From NCBI RefSeq assembly GCF_900187855.1, contig NZ_FYEG01000006.1, forward strand, positions 61,045 to 125,044: a stretch of 64,000 bases of DNA. Direction: 5' to 3'. A program made the translations under genes and the position numbers. Of the stretch, positions 59,919 to 64,000 are shown piece after piece. Under the pieces are notes generated by a model. That model searched no databases. It saw nothing but the letters and a program-made list of their open reading frames with translations, and had not been told where the DNA came from. This DNA comes from Actinomyces minihominis (GTDB lineage: Bacteria > Actinomycetota > Actinomycetes > Actinomycetales > Actinomycetaceae). The number at the start of each line of letters is the position of its first letter. Positions within the stretch are counted from its first letter, which is position 1.

Positions 59919-61511
59919 TCAAGAGCGCGCGTCTTCTGTTTGGCAGCCGCTTCCGTCTCTGAACGTGAAGGTGATCGCCTCATCGCGCCCTATTTCGGCG
60001 TGATCGGTGAGGGTGTGCCAGAGGTAGGGCGAGAACTCCACGTGGTGCGGGTCTAGTTCAGCGACGCTGACCTTGTAGTGCTGGTACGTAGCCACCCGGT
60101 TCTGCCGATCCGTGATTTCTGCCAGCAACGTCTCGTGCTGCTTTAGTAGGGCTGTGTGTTCGGCGGAGAGTTTGTCGAACCGCTGTTGGTAGTCGGCCTG
60201 GTCTTGGGGAACCCGGGCGTTGGTGGCGATGAGTTTCTCGATGGCTGCGGCGACCGTGGCGGCCCCAGCGCTTACCTGGTCGGCTTCGAGGCGTAGGTCC
60301 GTGGTGTCGAGTTCGGCAAGCAGCTCCACCTCGAGCAGGTCCTCCCCGTGGTCCTGGTCGGCGAGCATCTGCTGGACGGCGTCGAGAAACGCATCCTGGA
60401 TTTGTTGGTCGGTGAGGTGGGGCGTGGTGCAGGGTTGGTCGCCTGCGTATTTGTTGTTGCACCGCCACACGCGTTTCTCATACTTGGATCCGGCGTGCCA
60501 GGTTTTTGACCCGTACCAGGCCCCGCATTGACCACATTTGATTTTGCCGGAGAACGTGCGTTGCCGGGAGGCGGAGCGGCGCCCTTTCTTGATGGAGGCG
60601 AGTTCGGCTTGCACGAAGTCCCAAACGGCGGGGTTGATGATCGCTTCGTGGTTCCCGGTCACGTAATACTGGGGCACCTCACCCTCGTTGGTGACTTGGC
60701 GTTTGGTGAGGAAGTCAGCGGTGTAGCTCTTTTGCAGGAGCGCATCTCCCTTGTATTTCTCATTGGTGAGGATGCTTCGTAGCGTCCCGATCGACCACCT
60801 GGAGCCACCACCAGGTGTGCGGTGGCCTTCTTTATCTAACTTGGCGGCGATCGCCCCGAACGACAGGCCTTCTAGGAACAGGGAGTATATGTAGCGGACG
60901 GTGACTGCTTCTTTTTCGTTGACGACGAGGTTGCCGTCTTCGCCTCGGTCGTAGCCCAGGAAGTTGGAAAACGCCACGGTGACTTTCCCGTCGGCGAAGC
61001 GTTTACGGTGTCCCCATGTGACGTTCTCGCTGATCGACCGGGCCTCTTCCTGGGCTAGGGAGGACATGATGGTTATTAGGAGTTCGCCTTTGGCGTCGAA
61101 GGTCCAGATGTTCTCTTTCTCGAAGTACACCTCGACGCCCGCGTCTTTCAGTGTGCGCACGGTGGTGAGGCTATCGACGGTGTTGCGGGCGAAGCGGGAC
61201 ACGCTCTTGGTGACGATCAGGTCCACCTTCCCAGCCAGCGCGTCAGCGACCATGGCCTGGAAGCCAGCGCGTTTGCTGGTGGAGGTACCGGTGATCCCTT
61301 CGTCGGTGTAGATCCCAGCGAGTTCCCACCCTGAATGACTAGTGATGTAACGCGTGTAGTAGTCGACCTGCGCCTGGTAAGAGGTGACCTGGTCTTCGTG
61401 GTCGGTGGACACGCGCGCGTACCCGGCGACTTTGCGGGTGCTGGTTTCGGTAAGTGGGGTTCCGGTGTGGAGCCTGCGGGTTGCGGGGATCGCGGTGACG
61501 GTGCGGGCCAT
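59919..61511 (-). CDS. Large serine recombinase (second of a coupled pair)
   Basis: 530 residues. Catalytic domain with nucleophile Ser in VAGYARVSTDHED (S35), RFARNTVDSLTTVRTLKDAGVEVYFEKENIWTFDAKGELLITIMSSLAQEEARSISENV; recombinase domain (FLGYDRGEDGNL, STLRSILTNEKYKGDALLQ-like WSIGTLRSILTNEKYKGD); zinc-ribbon (KIKCGQCGAWYGS, RVWRCNNKY, QPCTTPH); C-terminal coiled coil. Its start overlaps the stop of the upstream recombinase by one base, so they are translated together. Confidence 0.94.
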   Translation of the reverse strand: MARTVTAIPATRRLHTGTPLTETSTRKVAGYARVSTDHEDQVTSYQAQVDYYTRYITSHSGWELAGIYTDEGITGTSTSKRAGFQAMVADALAGKVDLIVTKSVSRFARNTVDSLTTVRTLKDAGVEVYFEKENIWTFDAKGELLITIMSSLAQEEARSISENVTWGHRKRFADGKVTVAFSNFLGYDRGEDGNLVVNEKEAVTVRYIYSLFLEGLSFGAIAAKLDKEGHRTPGGGSRWSIGTLRSILTNEKYKGDALLQKSYTADFLTKRQVTNEGEVPQYYVTGNHEAIINPAVWDFVQAELASIKKGRRSASRQRTFSGKIKCGQCGAWYGSKTWHAGSKYEKRVWRCNNKYAGDQPCTTPHLTDQQIQDAFLDAVQQMLADQDHGEDLLEVELLAELDTTDLRLEADQVSAGAATVAAAIEKLIATNARVPQDQADYQQRFDKLSAEHTALLKQHETLLAEITDRQNRVATYQHYKVSVAELDPHHVEFSPYLWHTLTDHAEIGRDEAITFTFRDGSGCQTEDARS

Positions 61512-62983
61512 CAGTTTTCACCGCCCTGGTTTTCCCGTAGGGCGGCCATGCGCTTGGCGTTTTCGGGGTTCGCCCACCAGGCTTTCATTTTCTGAGAGTG
61601 GTTTTCGCGTCGCTCTGGGGTGGCCTGTCTGCGCATCCGCTCAGAGGCTTCCTGGCGTCTCTGCTCGTCCCACCGCTGTCGCACTTGCTCGCCCCATTCG
61701 CTTCGGCGTTCCTCGTCCCATGCTTTTAGGCGCTGGCGTGATACCCATTCCCGGTCGACGGTTTCCCCGCTTCGCAGGTGGAAGGTGATCTGGTTCGGCC
61801 CCGGCATCGTAATGCTCTCAACTTGGTTCTCGAAGGTATCGGGGTCGAAAGTGTCGATGCCGAGCACTTCGCAGCACACTTCTTTGAGGGTGGCTTCCGG
61901 TATCGACTTGTTGGCGCAGGTGCGTCCGCGAGTGCGTTTCTTCCCGTCTCGTTTGGTGCGGCAAATCCACGCGTAGTTGACCTTCCCCTTGGTCGACCGT
62001 GAACCAGACCGGGAGTAGTTCATTTGGCAGATGCCGCATTTGATTTTTGAGGTGAAGCAACTGGTGGGGATTGACCAGTTCGCGAGCGCCCCCGCCTCGC
62101 GGCGTCGTTGCCGCTCTACCTGGACGGCCTCAAACGTGTCCTTATCGATGATTGGTGGGATGGCGTTCTCGACCCTGTACATGGGTGCCTCGCCCCGGTT
62201 GTGTTTGGAGTGCTCTCCGAGGGTTGTGGAGTGGAACCTGCCTAGCGTGAGGGTTCCGGTGTAGGCCTCTAGGGTGAGCCACGCGCGAGGAATCTCGGGT
62301 GAGAACGGCACCCCTTTCCGGCTCCACACCCCTTCTGCCGTCAGGTTCGCAACGAACTGCTCCATCGATATCTTGTCCAGGTAAGCGGTGAAGGCGCGAC
62401 GGACGATGATCGCTTCATGCTCGATGATCTCCACGTCCGTCGCGTCATTGGAGTCGGTGTAGCCGTACATGTGGAACCCGTTTGCCAGGCCTTGTTCGAA
62501 CTGTTTACGCACCCGCCATTTCACGTTAGTGGAGATCTGCTCCGATTCTGCCTGGGCGAAAGAGGCAAGCAGGGTCAGCATGAACTCTCCATCAGCGGTC
62601 GCGGTAGAGATGTTCTCTTTCTCGAACCGCACCTCCACCCCGAGGCCGTTGAGTTCGCGCACCACTTGGAGAAGATCGACCGTGTTGCGGGCGAAGCGGG
62701 AAATGCTCTTGGTGAGAATCAGGTCGATGCTGCCGCTGCGGGCGGCGGCGAGCATGGCTTGAAACTGGGGGCGGTTCAAGGTGGTCCCGGAGATCCCGGA
62801 GTCGGCGTAGACCCCGGCGTATTCCCACCCGGGCGTCGACTGGATCAGATCCGAGTAGTGAGAGACCTGCAGGGAAAGCGACTTCGGGCTCCGCGCGTTC
62901 TCTACAGAGATGCGCGCATATGCGGCGACCCGCAGCATGCGTTTCGTTTGCTGTGGGGGTTTGATCCTCGCTATTTCTCCCAC
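61511..62983 (-). CDS. Large serine recombinase (first of a coupled pair)
   Basis: 490 residues. Catalytic Ser in AAYARISVEN (S26), RFARNTVDLLQVVRELNGLGVEVRFEKENISTATADGEFMLTLLASFAQAESEQISTNVKWR; recombinase domain (NGFHMYGYTDSND, PRAWLTLEAYTGTLTLG); zinc-ribbon (IKCGICQMNYSRSG, WICRTKRDG, RGRTCANKSI). The C-terminal part (MKAWWANPENAKRMAAL) is short and has no long coiled coil, unlike its neighbour. GTG start with AGGAGG six bases upstream. Recombinase pairs of this kind occur on phages and transposons where both are needed for integration or excision. Confidence 0.93.
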   Translation of the reverse strand: MGEIARIKPPQQTKRMLRVAAYARISVENARSPKSLSLQVSHYSDLIQSTPGWEYAGVYADSGISGTTLNRPQFQAMLAAARSGSIDLILTKSISRFARNTVDLLQVVRELNGLGVEVRFEKENISTATADGEFMLTLLASFAQAESEQISTNVKWRVRKQFEQGLANGFHMYGYTDSNDATDVEIIEHEAIIVRRAFTAYLDKISMEQFVANLTAEGVWSRKGVPFSPEIPRAWLTLEAYTGTLTLGRFHSTTLGEHSKHNRGEAPMYRVENAIPPIIDKDTFEAVQVERQRRREAGALANWSIPTSCFTSKIKCGICQMNYSRSGSRSTKGKVNYAWICRTKRDGKKRTRGRTCANKSIPEATLKEVCCEVLGIDTFDPDTFENQVESITMPGPNQITFHLRSGETVDREWVSRQRLKAWDEERRSEWGEQVRQRWDEQRRQEASERMRRQATPERRENHSQKMKAWWANPENAKRMAALRENQGGEN

Positions 62984-63038
62984 CTGGCTCCTCCTGGTTT
63001 ATGTGCTGTTGATCTGCGGTTTTGTATCCTTCTTGCTT

Positions 63039-63242
63039 CTATACATCACTCCGCCGGGCGTGTAAGTCAACGAGAACCCTGGCTCTGAGCGCCCCTAGAA
63101 CCGCGCCGGTTCTCTCCGCGAGGCGCATGGCGATCCGGCCCGCCTGCACGCCCGTGACAACCCCGGCGTCCACCAAACCTGTTAGTCGTGCGAGGTCGCG
63201 GGCGAACTTCGCCTCTACCGTCAGGTTGATTTCGGTGTTCAT
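63039..63242 (-). CDS. Small hypothetical protein in the recombinase operon
   Basis: 67 residues from the ATG at 63242, overlapping the upstream zinc-finger gene by four bases (ATGA). MNTEINLTVEAKFARDLARLTGLVDAGVVTGVQAGRIAMRLAERTG suggests a helical, basic protein. I do not recognise a family. Its coupling to both neighbours suggests a role with the recombinases, perhaps as a directionality factor. Confidence 0.55.
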   Translation of the reverse strand: MNTEINLTVEAKFARDLARLTGLVDAGVVTGVQAGRIAMRLAERTGAVLGALRARVLVDLHARRSDV

Positions 63243-63655
63243 GGTTTGCCGCCGCGAGTGTTGAAGCGGGAGCGGATGTAGCACGGGTGCGAGCAGTACT
63301 TGCGGTGCTCATTCCCGTAGGCACTAAAAGCCGTTCCGCAACCGGTGCAGGTGAACTCGTAGAACGCTGCACGCTCAATCAAATGCGGGTGCTGACTCCA
63401 CCAGGCTCGCCTGCATTCTTGGGAGCAGAACTTCGCGGGCCGATCTCCATCTAGTGGGGTTGCGCAGTTTCTGCACCACACACCCACCGGGTCGGTCACC
63501 GGCGGCTTTTCTGCGTTTGGGGTGATGCCTGAGCGTCTGCACCACGTCTTGACTGTGTTGGCGTTCAAGTCCAGGAAAGATGCGATCTTCCCGTACGTGA
63601 CTCCCGCCGTCCGCAAAGTGCGTATCCGGGTTTCGTCCTTCTTTGTCAGTGCCAT
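63239..63655 (-). CDS. HTH and zinc-finger protein of the recombinase module
   Basis: 138 residues. An N-terminal HTH (MALTKKDETRIRTLRTAGVTYGKIASFLDLNANTVKTWCRRSGI) of the sigma-70 region 4/helix-turn-helix kind, then two zinc-ribbon-like parts, WCRNCATPLDGDRPAKFCSQECRRAWW and FTCTGCGTAFSAYGNEHRKYCSHPC. Such proteins occur upstream of tandem serine recombinase genes in mobile elements and may regulate or assist recombination. GAGGAGA lies nine bases before the ATG. Confidence 0.72.
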   Translation of the reverse strand: MALTKKDETRIRTLRTAGVTYGKIASFLDLNANTVKTWCRRSGITPNAEKPPVTDPVGVWCRNCATPLDGDRPAKFCSQECRRAWWSQHPHLIERAAFYEFTCTGCGTAFSAYGNEHRKYCSHPCYIRSRFNTRGGKP

Positions 63656-63770
63656 TGGCCGGGTCTCCTCTCAGTGGAAGGCCAGACACAGCAGCGAAGT
63701 TAACCGGCCCTCACCCCTAAGACGGCGAAACTGCGTGGAGTTAACGGGCGTGACGCTTAAACGCAAAAAT

Positions 63771-63821
63771 GCGCCCCACCCACACAGGCCTCCGAGATGG
63801 AGGCACATGCGGGCGGGGCGC
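63771..63821 (-). terminator. Terminator of the lysin gene
   Basis: Two nested stems: outer GCGCCCCACCC (63771-63781) with GGGCGGGGCGC (63811-63821), one mismatch, and inner GCCTCC / GGAGGC (63788-63804). On the reverse strand it ends in ATTTTTGCG, a T tract suited to leftward termination just after the lysin stop codon. Confidence 0.75.
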
Positions 63822-63836
63822 TTGGGAGGGCGACTG

Positions 63837-64000
63837 TTAGTAGCCGAGTTTCTGGTTGACGCGTTTTTGGACTGCGGCGTAGTTGGCGCCGAGGCGGCGT
63901 TTGCGCTCTTCGCCGTTGCCGTAGTCCCCGCGGATCACGGCGTTCGCGAGGGCTTCAATGTTGACCGCCGCAGGCTTACTCGCAGCGGGCTTACTGGCCG
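63837..64000 (-). CDS. C-terminal end of a phage-type peptidoglycan hydrolase (Cpl-7/CW_7 repeat)
   Basis: The reverse strand is open from the window edge to a TAA at 63837. It reads an Ala/Ser/Lys/Pro linker (ASKPAASKPAA) and then VNIEALANAVIRGDYGNGEE, RKRRLGANYAAVQKRVNQKLGY, matching the Cpl-7 cell-wall-binding repeat found at the C-terminus of phage lysozymes and amidases. The catalytic domain lies beyond the edge. It suggests that prophage DNA continues to the right. Confidence 0.82.
   Translation of the reverse strand, partial: ASKPAASKPAAVNIEALANAVIRGDYGNGEERKRRLGANYAAVQKRVNQKLGY

Larger units (their letters stand above)
52893..64000. mobile_element. Integrated mobile island (composite), left end at the broken pilin gene, right end not in window
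   Basis: The left end is set by the loss of DUF4244 similarity at about 52893 and the recombinase gene that starts at 52943. Contents: large serine recombinase, AT-rich repeat region, resolvase, zinc-ribbon gene, hsdM remnant, DUF262-DUF1524 gene, DUF4062 gene, two large serine recombinases, regulator-like small genes and part of a phage-type lysin. Base composition changes several times, from AT-rich near 54.6-57.1 kb back to high GC. This suggests successive insertions, with the lysin-recombinase block likely a prophage. Exact ends are not determined. Confidence 0.65.

Noticed and set aside
59919..62983. SCCmec-type ccrA/ccrB pair
   Set aside because: The coupled pair is similar in layout, but the neighbouring lysin and HTH/zinc-finger genes point to a phage or transposon module, and no J-region or cassette genes are present.
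52943..64000. CRISPR array or insertion sequence with a DDE transposase on the island
   Set aside because: No regularly spaced repeats were seen, and no transposase motifs; all mobility genes are serine recombinases.

Overview
The window is about 64 kb of fairly high-GC actinobacterial chromosome that ends in an integrated mobile island. A WhiB protein, Crp, DUF6049, DUF5926, DUF4177, YwiC-like and DUF4244 families, an actinobacterial-type Tad locus and many leaderless-looking starts point to Actinobacteria, most likely an Actinomycetaceae-like facultative anaerobe, because a ferredoxin-dependent 2-oxoacid oxidoreductase operon is present. The genus cannot be decided from the sequence. Genes that usually lie near oriC in this phylum (cca beside NUDIX and DUF6049, ponA, rpsF-ssb-rpsR-rplI, dnaB) suggest that the left edge is origin-proximal.

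Layout. 1-10.3 kb: DUF6049, NUDIX, CCA-adding enzyme, PBP1-type ponA, rpsF-ssb-rpsR-rplI, a MATE exporter, and dnaB preceded by a cluster of DnaA-box-like sites. 10.4-15.4 kb: a four-gene 2-oxoacid:ferredoxin oxidoreductase operon (gamma, alpha, beta, GltD-like iron-sulfur flavoprotein) behind two DtxR/IdeR-like palindromes. 15.4-22.6 kb: P-loop kinase-like protein, HAD phosphatase, and a complete peptide ABC importer. 23-32.5 kb: mgtE, MFS permease, pgm, DUF5926, GT2, and a copper ATPase with its metal-binding domain in an unusual internal position, next to a CopZ-like chaperone. 32.5-41.6 kb: two related serine hydrolases (one with a WXG100-like partner), purB, a holin-like membrane protein, an ornithine-type aminotransferase, RpiB, YwiC-like protein, and tRNA-Pro(CGG) with a strong terminator. 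41.6-52.6 kb: metallophosphoesterase, a second PBP1, WhiB, DUF4177, Crp, an alpha/beta hydrolase with no evident nucleophile, a degenerate Fic-like protein, and the start of a Tad pilus locus (TadZ, TadA, fused TadB/C, DUF4244 pilin).

At about 52.89 kb the DUF4244 pilin gene is broken inside its conserved segment and a large serine recombinase gene begins about 50 bp later. The rest of the window is accessory DNA: an AT-rich region with two perfect DnaA boxes and iteron-like repeats, a small resolvase, an hsdM remnant cut off before its catalytic motifs, a single-chain GmrSD-like DUF262-DUF1524 protein convergent with a DUF4062 protein (candidate anti-phage cargo), two coupled large serine recombinases, a zinc-finger/HTH protein, and the C-terminus of a Cpl-7-type lysin that suggests a prophage continues beyond the right edge. 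The other end of the island and the rest of the Tad locus are not in the window.

Many genes here start at an ATG or GTG placed 6-7 nt after a TAnnnT hexamer with no Shine-Dalgarno sequence, and I used this pattern to choose several starts.
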